The position numbers and the translations under genes are program-made. The notes beneath the pieces were generated by a model. The model searched no databases, was not told the origin of the DNA, and saw only the letters and a program-made list of their open reading frames with translations. Of a stretch of DNA of 64,000 nt, positions 54,160 through 62,912 are shown piece by piece. The stretch spans positions 744,001 through 808,000 of the forward strand of contig NZ_BMYV01000001.1 in assembly GCF_014652455.1 (NCBI RefSeq). Direction: 5' to 3'. Each line of letters opens with the position of its first letter. Positions within the stretch are counted from its first letter, which is position 1. Source of the DNA: Litorimonas cladophorae. GTDB lineage: Bacteria; Pseudomonadota; Alphaproteobacteria; Caulobacterales; Maricaulaceae.

Positions 54160-55140
54160 TTAGTCTTTCAAGCTTGTCAGGCCTGCCGCAGCAGCCTTTA
54201 AAACGGACAGAGCCAATGCGCCACCTGTCCCGTCTCCAATATTAACTTTCAAATTGAGGATGGGGTCCAAGTCCAATCGCGACAGCAAAGCGTCATGTGC
54301 GGGTTCCGCGGATAAATGGGACGCCTGACAATGCTGCGTTGCCCCTGGCAAAATAGCATGCAAGATCGCCGCGGCTGTGCAGCTGACATAGCCATCAAGA
54401 AAAATCGGAATGCGTTGGTGACGTGCCGCGATGATCGCGCCAACCAAGCCCGCAATGTCACGACCGCCAAAGATGCGCAGAATTTCTAACGGATCTGAGG
54501 TTTCACCGCGATGGGCATTTATGCCCGCCTCGACGGCCTTGATACGTTCCGCAGCTCCATTGCCACCGGCCCAATACTCTGCCGCCCCGCCATAAAGCGC
54601 GATGTTAATCGCCGCTGCGGCCGTCGCCGCTCCCAGCCCTGCTGCACCTAAAACTATGACGTCTGCGCCCTCAGCGACGACTTCCATACCGAACGCGATT
54701 GCGGCGGCGCATTCTCGCTCTGTCAAACTCGCGCCTTGCGTGAAATCTTCGCTCGGGTGTTCTGTACCAAATTCATAGACCTTAAAGGCCGCACCCAGCT
54801 CGGCCGCGATACCGCGAACGGCAACGGCGCCTTCCGTCAAACTGACCACGCGCGATTGAGAGGCTTGCACAATATCTTGATCGGACCCTCTGCCGGCAAC
54901 GCCATGTGTGCCCGCGAAAACAGCAATAAGCGGACGGGCCAAGCGCGGCATCGGACTATCCTGCCAATGCGCGATCGCTTCTAACGATTCTTCCAGCTGC
55001 CCGATGGGACGAAGCCCTCGGCCAAGAATTGCGGAATGACGCGAAACGTCGGACACAAATCCGTCAGACAGATTCGGCATATTTTTGATCAAAGCGCGGA
55101 TGTCGTCGAAGGGTTGTCCAGCTGTGTTTGTCTCAGTCAT
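54160..55140 (-). CDS. cobT: CobT-like nicotinate-nucleotide--dimethylbenzimidazole phosphoribosyltransferase
   Basis: 326 residues from ATG 55140, which has an AAGG ribosome binding site; ATG 55146 and 55173 are alternatives. The overall CobT layout is present (FAGTHGVAGRG, FGGRDIAGLVGAI, HLSAEPAH). The usual GEMGIGN loop reads GAAGLGA (165-171) and the active-site GEGTGA-like motif reads GDGTGG, with Asp303 where Glu is usual. The lower-ligand activation role is therefore probable but altered. No other cobalamin gene is nearby. Confidence 0.75.
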   Translation of the reverse strand: MTETNTAGQPFDDIRALIKNMPNLSDGFVSDVSRHSAILGRGLRPIGQLEESLEAIAHWQDSPMPRLARPLIAVFAGTHGVAGRGSDQDIVQASQSRVVSLTEGAVAVRGIAAELGAAFKVYEFGTEHPSEDFTQGASLTERECAAAIAFGMEVVAEGADVIVLGAAGLGAATAAAAINIALYGGAAEYWAGGNGAAERIKAVEAGINAHRGETSDPLEILRIFGGRDIAGLVGAIIAARHQRIPIFLDGYVSCTAAAILHAILPGATQHCQASHLSAEPAHDALLSRLDLDPILNLKVNIGDGTGGALALSVLKAAAAGLTSLKD

Positions 55141-55274
55141 AGTCATGCCTTTTGCCAAAACGCGGTGCTCCAACGCTTTGAAACAGAATCAATTTATTAA
55201 CCCTGTCTTCATTACGTGGCTTAGACTGCCCGCGCCTTAAATTCTTTTCAAATTTTCGCGTGTATAGGCATATC

Positions 55275-55808
55275 ATGCTTTCAAAGACCATATTCAACGC
55301 TGTTGTCATTCTTGCCGTCTCAATCGGTGGGGTAAGTTATCTCAATGCGCAAGCTAAAGAAGCTGAGGCTAAAAAAGCGGCGGCCGCCGTTGAGCCCATA
55401 AAGTCGCAGCCAAAAGCGAAGACAAAGCGGGTCTCGGCTTCTGTAGTCTCAATTCCAAAAGACCCTCGATCAGGGCAATATCATTATAAAGGTCGCGCGA
55501 ATTCTGGGTATGTCGACTTTCTGGTTGATACAGGCGCGTCCGCTGTGGCGCTTACGCTCGCCGATGCGCGTAAGGCTGGCATTAGAGAACGCGACCTGAC
55601 CTATAATGTGCCAATTAGCACAGCTGGTGGTCGGAATTATGCTGCGCGCGTGACTTTGGACCAATTAGCCTTGGGTGGGATTATCATCCGCGATGTGGAG
55701 GCTTTGGTTGTACCCGAAGGCCTAGAGACGTCTCTCTTGGGCATGACTTGGCTTGGCCAACTGCAAGAAGTTCGCGCCACGCCGAATGCTTTGATGCTGC
55801 GACTTTAG
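55275..55808 (+). CDS. TIGR02281-type retroviral-like aspartic protease
   Basis: 177 residues from ATG 55275; GTG 55260 would extend it. N-terminal hydrophobic segment (about 5-23), a charged linker, then the aspartyl protease motif VDTGASAVALT and a C-terminal SLLGMTWLGQL typical of the clan AA single-domain protease. Likely a membrane-anchored periplasmic dimer. It overlaps the stop of the convergent exporter gene by 4 bp. Confidence 0.86.
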   Translation: MLSKTIFNAVVILAVSIGGVSYLNAQAKEAEAKKAAAAVEPIKSQPKAKTKRVSASVVSIPKDPRSGQYHYKGRANSGYVDFLVDTGASAVALTLADARKAGIRERDLTYNVPISTAGGRNYAARVTLDQLALGGIIIRDVEALVVPEGLETSLLGMTWLGQLQEVRATPNALMLRL

Positions 55809-56656
55809 AAAAGTCCCGTTTTTCGCGCCATATTTATGGCAACCAAGGCCAAGCATATTCCAAAAACGCGCCGCAAAAGCGTGGCATCCATCCTATGGGC
55901 TAGCCTCGCCCCCAATGGCACCATCGGCCACGCTGCCGCAGTGATGAGCGCAAAGCCTAGACCATTGACATAGCCGAGTGATCCGAAGGGACGACCCGCA
56001 ACGCCGAGCCCGCTAATGATAAATCCTAACGTCGCTGGCACGGCGATAAACAGACCAAAAGCGGCAGCCGTCCCAATGGCGCGGTGGATCGGAACGCCGC
56101 AGAGCGAAAGCAATGGGACGGACAGCGATCCACCCCCAATGCCCATCAGTGATGATAAAATGCCGACACCCCCGCCCGCTATCATCGGCGCAGGTCCGCG
56201 CGGGACGTCATGGCGCAAGACAAAGCTTGGACGCCCAAAGATGAATTGTAGCGCCACAACTAATGCGATCGCCGCGAAAATCTGCGTTAATGCGGCGCTG
56301 GACAGTCGCGGGGCAATCCAGATCGCGGCCGCAAATGCGCCGACACCAATCCAGAGACCATAACTTTGCCACCAGTTTTCGCGGGGCCAAATCAGAGTCA
56401 TATCTACCGCATCGCGTTGGTGATGCGCCCGCGTAGAGCGTGAGGCGTTAAGGATAATAACGGCCGCACTCGTCGCAATCGCGCAATGCATGACGATGTC
56501 CTGCGGCACTCCCAGTTCAGAAAACGCAAAGAATAAGGCCGGCACCATCACCGCACCGCCACCGATGCCGAACAATCCAGATGTCAGTCCTGCGACACCG
56601 CCCACGAATATGAGAGCGACGATCAAGGGCCAATGTTGGATGAGCTGATCAATCAT
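55805..56656 (-). CDS. Sulfite exporter TauE/SafE-family permease
   Basis: 283 residues with two homologous halves of about four helices. GLTSGLFGIGGGAVMVPAL and GILSSLMGIGGGSLSVPLL are the duplicated glycine-rich family motifs. Transports sulfite or organosulfonates in some members; substrate here unknown. The ATG overlaps the dusA stop (ATGA), so the genes are coupled. Confidence 0.92.
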   Translation of the reverse strand: MIDQLIQHWPLIVALIFVGGVAGLTSGLFGIGGGAVMVPALFFAFSELGVPQDIVMHCAIATSAAVIILNASRSTRAHHQRDAVDMTLIWPRENWWQSYGLWIGVGAFAAAIWIAPRLSSAALTQIFAAIALVVALQFIFGRPSFVLRHDVPRGPAPMIAGGGVGILSSLMGIGGGSLSVPLLSLCGVPIHRAIGTAAAFGLFIAVPATLGFIISGLGVAGRPFGSLGYVNGLGFALITAAAWPMVPLGARLAHRMDATLLRRVFGICLALVAINMARKTGLF

Positions 56657-57651
56657 GCAGCGCGAGACACATCCAACATAGCGGACAGACCTTCACGCAG
56701 TATTTCTGATGGCGGCAATTTCTTAGAGAGGTTCTCAGACAGTGTCCGCCGCCATAGACGCGCACCCGGTTCCCCCGCAAACAGGCCCATAACGTGGCGG
56801 ATAAGGGCTTTGGTCGAGCGATCGGAGCCTTCCTGAGACTCAGCATACCCAATCAAGCGCTCCGCAATCTCGAGTCGTGACGGTTGGAAACTGTCAGCAG
56901 CAAACCAATGCGAGTCGACCTCAGTCAAAATCCATGGCGTATTATAGGCCGCGCGGCCAAACATAGCGCCGTCCAAGCTTTCGCCCATAATTTCCGCCGC
57001 ATGACTGACATCCTCCAGCTGCCCATTCACAATGATCTCCAGATCTGGGAATCGCGCCTTCATCGCATGGACTAAATTATAGTCGATGGGGGGGATGGTA
57101 CGGTTGTCCTTGGGCGATAAACCTTTGAGCCAGGCTTTACGCGCATGAATGATAAAGGTTTTGCATCCCGCGCTCGCCACGGTTTCGATGAAACGCGGCA
57201 GTTCAATGTGAACATCCTGATCATCGATTCCAAGTCGGCATTTGACCGTCACTTCGACCTCGGTTGCGTCGGCCATTGCGCGAAAACATTCGCCAACTAA
57301 TGGCGCCTCGGACATCAATGTTGCGCCGAATCGGCCCGCTTGGACGCGGTCGGAAGGACAGCCCACATTCAAATTGATCTCATCATACCCATACCCCGCG
57401 CCAATTGCCGTGGCCTGCGCCAGTTTTGCAGGGTCACTGCCCCCAATTTGCAGAGCCACAACATGTTCGATGTCGTGAAACCCGAGTAGATGATCACGCG
57501 GTCCGTGGATCACGGCATCTGCGACCACCATTTCGGTGTAAAGGCGTGTCTGGGCCGAAAGCTGGCGATGAAACCACCGGCAATGGCGGTCTGTCCAATC
57601 CATCATCGGCGCAACGGAGATATTTGGGGTCGTATTCATTGGCACAGACAT
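56653..57651 (-). CDS. dusA: tRNA-dihydrouridine synthase A
   Basis: 332 residues. FMN-binding APMMDWTDRHCR start, the catalytic-region NVGCPSDRVQAGRFGA, VKCRLGIDD and FIIHARKAWLKGLSPKDNR. It reduces uridines in tRNA D loops. It follows tRNA-Asp and its terminator on the same strand. The start at 57651 (MSVPMNTTP) has an alternative at Met5. Confidence 0.96.
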   Translation of the reverse strand: MSVPMNTTPNISVAPMMDWTDRHCRWFHRQLSAQTRLYTEMVVADAVIHGPRDHLLGFHDIEHVVALQIGGSDPAKLAQATAIGAGYGYDEINLNVGCPSDRVQAGRFGATLMSEAPLVGECFRAMADATEVEVTVKCRLGIDDQDVHIELPRFIETVASAGCKTFIIHARKAWLKGLSPKDNRTIPPIDYNLVHAMKARFPDLEIIVNGQLEDVSHAAEIMGESLDGAMFGRAAYNTPWILTEVDSHWFAADSFQPSRLEIAERLIGYAESQEGSDRSTKALIRHVMGLFAGEPGARLWRRTLSENLSKKLPPSEILREGLSAMLDVSRAA

Positions 57652-57680
57652 AACAGGTCAAACAGGCTTTGAAACCTTCC

Positions 57681-57716
57681 AAAAAAAAAGCCCCGATCCG
57701 AAGATCGAGGCGTTTT
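57681..57716 (-). terminator. Intrinsic terminator downstream of tRNA-Asp
   Basis: Read on the minus strand: a GCCTCGATC / GATCGGGGC stem (one mismatch) with a TTCG loop, followed by a run of nine T. It lies between tRNA-Asp and dusA. Confidence 0.85.
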
Positions 57717-57744
57717 AATCTTAATACCATTTCCCGAAGGAGAA

Positions 57745-57821
57745 TGGCGCGAGTGACGGGACTCGAACCCGCGGCCTCTGGCGTGACAGGCCAGCGCTCT
57801 AACCAACTGAGCTACACCCGC
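57745..57821 (-). tRNA. tRNA-Asp(GTC)
   Basis: Minus strand. Acceptor GCGGGTG/CACTCGC with one G-T pair, D stem GCTC/GAGC, anticodon stem CTGGC/GCCAG with loop CTGTCAC (GTC), T stem CGCGG/CCCGT-like region with loop TTCGAGT, encoded CCA. Confidence 0.95.
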
Positions 57822-57888
57822 TAAGATGTGAGGGGCTATTAGCCATGAGGTTTCGATTGGTCAACGCGGAATAGTGAGTTTTCTCAGT

Positions 57889-58395
57889 TTATTTTGACTG
57901 ATTTGCATTTGCTATGGAACGGTCTCGGAAAGCCCGCATTATTTCGGCCAAATCATTGGCGTTATACCCATAGTTTGACCAGACTCGTACCTCGCGATGT
58001 CTTTTATCTATTACCGTAGCGGTAGGTAAATTTGCGTTCGATTCGTTTAGCTCCAACCAGACGACCCCAGGCCAATCATAGCTTCCAGGGATTTCCGGCG
58101 CGTAGATATTTCCAATGTCCTCCCAAAGGTAAAGACGATCAGATAAAACTCCCCTTATATTTAGAGCCTGTTCTGACAAAATCACACCGGCAGGGCGGAA
58201 AGCACAGAAAATAATAGCCAATAACACCGCGCCAAACGCAATACTCCAGGCGAAAATGAGACCTTGATTCCGAGTTAAAACACTAAGAATAGCCAAAGCG
58301 ACCAGCGACAACCAATATAGTGAAGAGCTTAACCTAACCCATTTGGGGGCCTTTAAAACCAATTCTAAAGGTAATGGCGCATCGTCCTTCATCAC
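57889..58395 (-). CDS. Hypothetical membrane protein with PH-like C-terminal domain
   Basis: 168 residues. Two hydrophobic segments (about 24-42 and 48-68) and then a beta-rich region (VILSEQALNIRGVLSDRLYLWEDI) in the style of bacterial PH-domain membrane proteins. No family assigned with certainty. The ATG overlaps the MmcQ-like stop (ATGA junction), so the two are coupled. Confidence 0.55.
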   Translation of the reverse strand: MMKDDAPLPLELVLKAPKWVRLSSSLYWLSLVALAILSVLTRNQGLIFAWSIAFGAVLLAIIFCAFRPAGVILSEQALNIRGVLSDRLYLWEDIGNIYAPEIPGSYDWPGVVWLELNESNANLPTATVIDKRHREVRVWSNYGYNANDLAEIMRAFRDRSIANANQSK

Positions 58396-58739
58396 AATAA
58401 TGTCGCCTGCACCCGCTTTGGCAAACCGCGTAAAACCAAATCGTAAGATGCCCGCATGCGTTCCGACACATCATCAATATCTAGTTTATCCAGCAGCAGA
58501 ACCATCCAGTTGCCGCGCGGCATGTGGGAATGAGCCTCTGCTACACCAACCTCGAATAACATCGCGCGAATTTCAGCATTGGGCGCCTTCACCGTCAGGC
58601 GGTTTGCCCCTGGCCGTAGAATCGCAAACATTTTGAAGTGCGTTTGCGTACCGACTTTAAATACATGCGCCCCGCCCCATTGTTCGGTCATATAAGTACC
58701 GGGAAATGCGAGTGCAATTTTTGTCAGTTTTGTGTCCAT
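58392..58739 (-). CDS. MmcQ/YjbR-family protein
   Basis: 115 residues from ATG 58739, giving the typical MDTKLTKIALAFPGTYM opening; ATG 58763 adds eight residues. WGGAHVFKVG, KMFAIL and SHMPRGNWMVLLLDKLD are family-typical and suggest a small DNA-binding-like or double-wing fold of unknown role. Coupled to the PH-like gene. Confidence 0.8.
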   Translation of the reverse strand: MDTKLTKIALAFPGTYMTEQWGGAHVFKVGTQTHFKMFAILRPGANRLTVKAPNAEIRAMLFEVGVAEAHSHMPRGNWMVLLLDKLDIDDVSERMRASYDLVLRGLPKRVQATLL

Positions 58740-58808
58740 AGAAACGACATAGAGCAATTGCATGTTTGAACAAAATACGTATAAGCCTGTTTCTCGATTG
58801 AATGCGTC

Positions 58809-58884
58809 GGGCGGTTAGCTCAGCTGGTAGAGCATCTCGTTTACACCGAGAGGGTCAGCGGTTCGAACCCGTTACCGCCCACCA
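58809..58884 (+). tRNA. tRNA-Val(TAC)
   Basis: Acceptor GGGCGGT/ACCGCCC, D stem GCTC/GAGC, anticodon stem TCTCG/CGAGA with loop TTTACAC (TAC), T stem GCGG... with loop TTCGAAC, encoded CCA. Complements the tRNA-Val(CAC) at 52979-53053. Confidence 0.95.
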
Positions 58885-59016
58885 TTCAACCTGGCCCTCA
58901 CCCGGGACCACCAATTTCCAAATTTTGATAGCGTGCCGAAAAGCCAATGGGTGTTCCCCGCCCTCTCCGACCGAAGTTTTCACGCTCCCCTTTGTCACAT
59001 TTGTCTAGTTCAGTTT

Positions 59017-59097
59017 TTGCGAATAATTCTTAAAAAGCCTCTTGCAACTCATTCTCACTCTCCGTAATGAGACTACGCAATTAAGAATTATTCGCAA
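59017..59097. promoter_or_regulatory. Inverted iron-box promoter region of siderophore receptor operon
   Basis: TTGCGAATAATTCTTAA (59017-59033) and its exact reverse complement (59081-59097) flank a TGCAACTCATTCTCA box (59043-59057). Each of the three fits a loose 7-1-7 Fur-box pattern. The right arm ends 9 bp before the small ORF start. The likely target is the downstream iron-siderophore receptor, repressed in iron-replete cells. The 17-bp arms could also pair in RNA. Confidence 0.65.
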
Positions 59098-59106
59098 GAG
59101 CTACGC

Positions 59107-59292
59107 ATGATCGTCCAAACTAAAGCCTCGACTCTCACGCAGCTGATGAAGGCCGAATGCCGGCAAGATCGCGCTGCGTTTATCGACGCCGTTCATGACG
59201 CATTGATCATGGCTCGCGAGGCCGCGCTGGCATCGCCAACACCCGACGCGATCAGCAATGATCGTACCGCCCTTCCCCACCAAAAAAGATAG
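59107..59292 (+). CDS. Small hypothetical protein upstream of siderophore receptor
   Basis: 61 residues (MIVQTKASTLTQLMKAECRQDRAAF...). It begins 9 bp after the iron-box region and stops 7 bp before the TonB receptor ATG, so it is probably co-transcribed and may be a leader or accessory protein. Helical, soluble, one cysteine. It is not a HemP/HmuP-type sequence. Function unknown. Confidence 0.55.
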   Translation: MIVQTKASTLTQLMKAECRQDRAAFIDAVHDALIMAREAALASPTPDAISNDRTALPHQKR

Positions 59293-59299
59293 AGACAAC

Positions 59300-61405
59300 A
59301 TGTCCCGCAAAACCTTTTGTAGTGCAGCAGTGCTCCTGCTTGCACTCGCACCGTCGGCCTATGCTCAAGATAGCGCTTCGGACGACGAAGACATCATCAT
59401 TGTAACAGGTCAATTCTTGTCGATCGACAAGGTCAATGCTGTTAAAACCCCAACCCCGATTATCAATGTTCCGCAAAGCCTGTCTATCGTGGGAAAGATC
59501 CAGATCGAAGATCAAGCCTTCACGAATATCGGTGATATCACTCGTTACACACCAGGCTTGACCAACTCCCAAGGCGAAGGTCACCGAGACGCAATCATCA
59601 TTCGTGGACAGCAAACGACGGCGGACTTTTTCCAAGATGGTATTCGCGATGACGTCCAATATTTCCGCCCGCTTTATAACTTAGAGCAGGTCGAAATACT
59701 GCGTGGGTCGAATGCCCTACTCTTTGGGCGTGGCGGCACAGGCGGTATCGTCAACCGCGTCACGAAAAAACCGGTGCTGGGCGATGAATTCACAACGCTA
59801 AACGCAGCCATTGATACTTTCGGCGCGTTTTACGGGGCTGTTGATACGAATTACACGGTCAACGACACGACAGGCGTGAGATTGAATGGGTTTTACGAGG
59901 AACTAAACAATCACCGTGATTTTTTCGACGGCACCCGTTTTGGTATCAACCCAACGGTTCGGTTCGACGTCTCTCCACAGACAACAATCGACCTCTCCTA
60001 TGAGTATTTGGACGATGATCGTGTAGTCGACCGTGGCGTTCCATCCCGCAATTTTGAAGGCGGTCCAGATGTGCCGTTGAAAGGGTTCGACAATACGTTC
60101 TTTGGGTCTGCGGATGAGAACTTCACGACCTTGCAAGCCCACATCCTGCGCGGGCATGTCGATCATAAGTTCAACGAAATGCTTCGCGGTAATTTCAACG
60201 TTCAATATGCGGATTACGACAAGCTCTATCAGAATCTATACGCCAGCGAAGAAGTCCAAGTCGGGGCGGATGGTCGATTTGATCAGGTCGAGTTAGATGG
60301 GTATCGCGACGCCACAGATCGCCAGAATCTCTTTTTCCAAGGCAACCTTGTCGGAGAATTTGAGACAGGCGTAATTGGCCATACCGTTTTGGTCGGCGTT
60401 GAATACGGAAATCAAGATACGTCAAATGCCCGTCAAGACACGGTGTTTGAGGCCAATGGCGATGATCAGCTTTTCATCGACTTCTCTGATCCGTTGGATA
60501 TTCCCGCTTTTGCGTTCTCGAATGCCTCGCGAAATCGCGCCTCTGACGTGACGACGTTCTCAGCCTATGCACAGAACCAAATTGACCTAACAGATCAGTT
60601 CAAACTCATCTTGGGTGGTCGTTATGATAGTTTCGACATTGCCGTGAATGATCTCCAAGCGAACGCAGAGTTTTCGCGCAAAGATGAAGAAATTTCTCCG
60701 CGTTTGGGCGCAATTTACAAGCCCGCAGAAAATGTGTCTATCTATGCCAGCTACAGCGAATCCTTCCTCCCGCGTTCGGGCGATCAATTCCTCACGCTCG
60801 ATCTGGACAGTGAAAGCACGCGGCCGCAGTCTTTTGAAAACCGAGAGATCGGCGCAAAGTGGGACCTACACTCTGGTCTCAGCCTGACCGGGGCCGTTTT
60901 CCAACTTGACCGCGAGAGTTACACCTCTGTCGATCCCGAAAACAGCGAACAGGTCATCGTCATCGAGGGATCAAAAACCGAAGGTGCTGAAATCCAACTC
61001 AGCGGAAAGTTCACGAATAAATGGACCGTCAATACAGGCTACACCTATCTAGATGGTCGCGTTGACCGCGTAGATGGAAGCGGGACGAGCGGAAATCGCA
61101 CGCGCCAGACGCCAAAGCATACGTTCTCCCTCTGGAGCCAATATGAGATTAATGATCAGATCGGCATCGGCGCGGGCGCAACGCACCAGGGCAGCTTCTT
61201 CGTGCGCGAAGATAATTCCGTGGAAGTTCCCGCGTTCATACGCTTTGACGCGTCCGCCTATTATGAGGTCTCGGATGATCTTCGCCTTCAGGTGAATATA
61301 GAAAACCTGCTGGACACGGATTATTTCCCCGATGCCCATAGTAATGACAACATCTCAACTGGTGCGCCGCTGAATGCGCGCTTCTCCATTAGACAAGCGT
61401 TCTAA
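59300..61405 (+). CDS. TonB-dependent siderophore receptor (catecholate type)
   Basis: 701 residues from ATG 59300 (the frame opens at 59258). Signal peptide ending AYAQ. The plug domain (about 40-170) has TPGLTNSQGEGHRDAIIIRG and VEILRGSNALLFGRGGTGGIVN; the barrel ends with the C-terminal FSIRQAF aromatic. Catecholate/ferric-siderophore receptors (Fiu-like) are the nearest type. Expressed from an iron-box promoter via the small ORF. Confidence 0.93.
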   Translation: MSRKTFCSAAVLLLALAPSAYAQDSASDDEDIIIVTGQFLSIDKVNAVKTPTPIINVPQSLSIVGKIQIEDQAFTNIGDITRYTPGLTNSQGEGHRDAIIIRGQQTTADFFQDGIRDDVQYFRPLYNLEQVEILRGSNALLFGRGGTGGIVNRVTKKPVLGDEFTTLNAAIDTFGAFYGAVDTNYTVNDTTGVRLNGFYEELNNHRDFFDGTRFGINPTVRFDVSPQTTIDLSYEYLDDDRVVDRGVPSRNFEGGPDVPLKGFDNTFFGSADENFTTLQAHILRGHVDHKFNEMLRGNFNVQYADYDKLYQNLYASEEVQVGADGRFDQVELDGYRDATDRQNLFFQGNLVGEFETGVIGHTVLVGVEYGNQDTSNARQDTVFEANGDDQLFIDFSDPLDIPAFAFSNASRNRASDVTTFSAYAQNQIDLTDQFKLILGGRYDSFDIAVNDLQANAEFSRKDEEISPRLGAIYKPAENVSIYASYSESFLPRSGDQFLTLDLDSESTRPQSFENREIGAKWDLHSGLSLTGAVFQLDRESYTSVDPENSEQVIVIEGSKTEGAEIQLSGKFTNKWTVNTGYTYLDGRVDRVDGSGTSGNRTRQTPKHTFSLWSQYEINDQIGIGAGATHQGSFFVREDNSVEVPAFIRFDASAYYEVSDDLRLQVNIENLLDTDYFPDAHSNDNISTGAPLNARFSIRQAF

Positions 61406-61430
61406 ATCTCCCCCTAGATTTTGGACCAGA

Positions 61431-61467
61431 AAACCGCACTCGCCTCTTGGCTGGTGCGGTTTTTTTA
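61431..61467 (+). terminator. Intrinsic terminator after siderophore receptor
   Basis: A 9- to 10-bp stem (AAACCGCAC / GTGCGGTTT) with a long loop and T-run, directly after the receptor stop. Confidence 0.85.
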
Positions 61468-61640
61468 TGGGGTAACACACGCGTTTATGGTTACTTCCGA
61501 AAAGGAGGTCGATTGATATTGTGACGAGCTAAATTCGGCCGACAAACTCTATCGTGGTTTTTCATCCCTGATAATGTAAGAGGAAGGCAAATTAGGTCGG
61601 CACATTTCCGATCCATACCTTCATCAATTCGAGGCAATTC

Positions 61641-62834
61641 ATGATGTTTACCTTCACCCGTCCCAAATCATTTTTCTTCGTAGCCTTAGCCTGCACCGCA
61701 CTTACGGCTTGCGGTAATGCCACAGCGCAAAAGGCCCCCGTCGAGACCGCTGTAAATGAGACGGTCGATGTTGCGCCTGTGGCAGAGGTCAAGGACATGA
61801 CTGGCAGCGTCAAGATCGAAACCTGGATTGACGACATGGACCAACCTTGGGGACTTGTTTTCACCGCTGAAAATACGGCGCTGATTACTCAAAAATCTGG
61901 TGAATTGTTCCTATACCAAAACGGCACGCTTACCTCTATTTCCAATGTCCCTGAGGTGAATGATGCCCGTCAAGGCGGCTTGCTGGATGTCGCGTTGGAT
62001 CCAAATTGGCCGAATGAGGATTGGATTTACCTGTCCCTCTCTGACCCGAAAACTTCGGGGTCGAGTGAAGCCATGACGAAAATTATCCGCGCCAAATTAG
62101 AGGGTACGAAGCTGACGAATATTGAAACTTTGTTCCAAGCCAAAGCGGCCGATTATGTGGACGCTGGTTTTCACTATGGGTCTCGGATCACCTTTGACGC
62201 GGCGGGGCACCTCTATTTCTCCATCGGTGACCGCGGGATCATGTCCGATGCGCAAGACATCTCTAAACCAAATGGAAAAATTCATCGGATCAATCGTGAC
62301 GGGACGATCCCGGCTGATAATCCGTTCGTCGACACAGCTGATGCCTATGCCACGATCTACAGCTACGGGAACCGAAACCCACAGGGATTAATCGTCCATC
62401 CGGATACCGATGTCCTTTGGTCGACCGAACATGGCCCAAAGGGCGGCGATGAGCTGAATGTCATTCGCAGCGGCATCAATTATGGCTGGCCCGAAATCTC
62501 CTATGGGATCAATTATAACGGTTCAGTTTTGACGGAGTTCACACAAAAACCAGGGATGGCCCAACCCATCAGTCAGTGGACACCATCCATCGCGGTGAGC
62601 GGCCTTGAGGTTTATAAAGGCGACCTATTCCCAGCGTGGAACGGTCGATTGATGGTCGGCGCACTGGCTTTCGAAGAACTCCGTCTGGTCACTGTCGACG
62701 GTGACAAATACGGCTCTGAAATTATGATTTTGCAGCAAGAAGGACGGATCCGCGACGTCACCACTGGGCCCGACGGCGCAATCTATGTTGCAACATCAGA
62801 TCAGATTTTAAGACTAAGCCCCGCTGATAAATAA
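61641..62834 (+). CDS. PQQ-type sugar (aldose) dehydrogenase, lipoprotein
   Basis: 397 residues. Lipobox LTACG near residue 24 and a soluble beta-propeller of the YliI/soluble glucose dehydrogenase type: RQGGLLDVALDPNW, HYGSRITFDAAGHLYFSIGDRG, GNRNPQGLIVHP and EHGPKGGDELNVI. Oxidises aldose sugars, probably in the periplasm with PQQ. The two starts (MMF) are one codon apart; the first is used. Confidence 0.87.
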   Translation: MMFTFTRPKSFFFVALACTALTACGNATAQKAPVETAVNETVDVAPVAEVKDMTGSVKIETWIDDMDQPWGLVFTAENTALITQKSGELFLYQNGTLTSISNVPEVNDARQGGLLDVALDPNWPNEDWIYLSLSDPKTSGSSEAMTKIIRAKLEGTKLTNIETLFQAKAADYVDAGFHYGSRITFDAAGHLYFSIGDRGIMSDAQDISKPNGKIHRINRDGTIPADNPFVDTADAYATIYSYGNRNPQGLIVHPDTDVLWSTEHGPKGGDELNVIRSGINYGWPEISYGINYNGSVLTEFTQKPGMAQPISQWTPSIAVSGLEVYKGDLFPAWNGRLMVGALAFEELRLVTVDGDKYGSEIMILQQEGRIRDVTTGPDGAIYVATSDQILRLSPADK

Positions 62835-62857
62835 GAATAACTTTCGCTAACCAAAAC

Positions 62858-62890
62858 GAAAAACCCCGACACACTGGCCGGGGTTTTAAA
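62858..62890. terminator. Intrinsic terminator between convergent genes
   Basis: AAACCCCG ... CGGGGTTT hairpin with A/T runs on both sides. It serves the sugar dehydrogenase and possibly the convergent lon gene. Confidence 0.8.
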
Positions 62891-62912
62891 ATTTACGTGG
62901 CGATATTGATCG

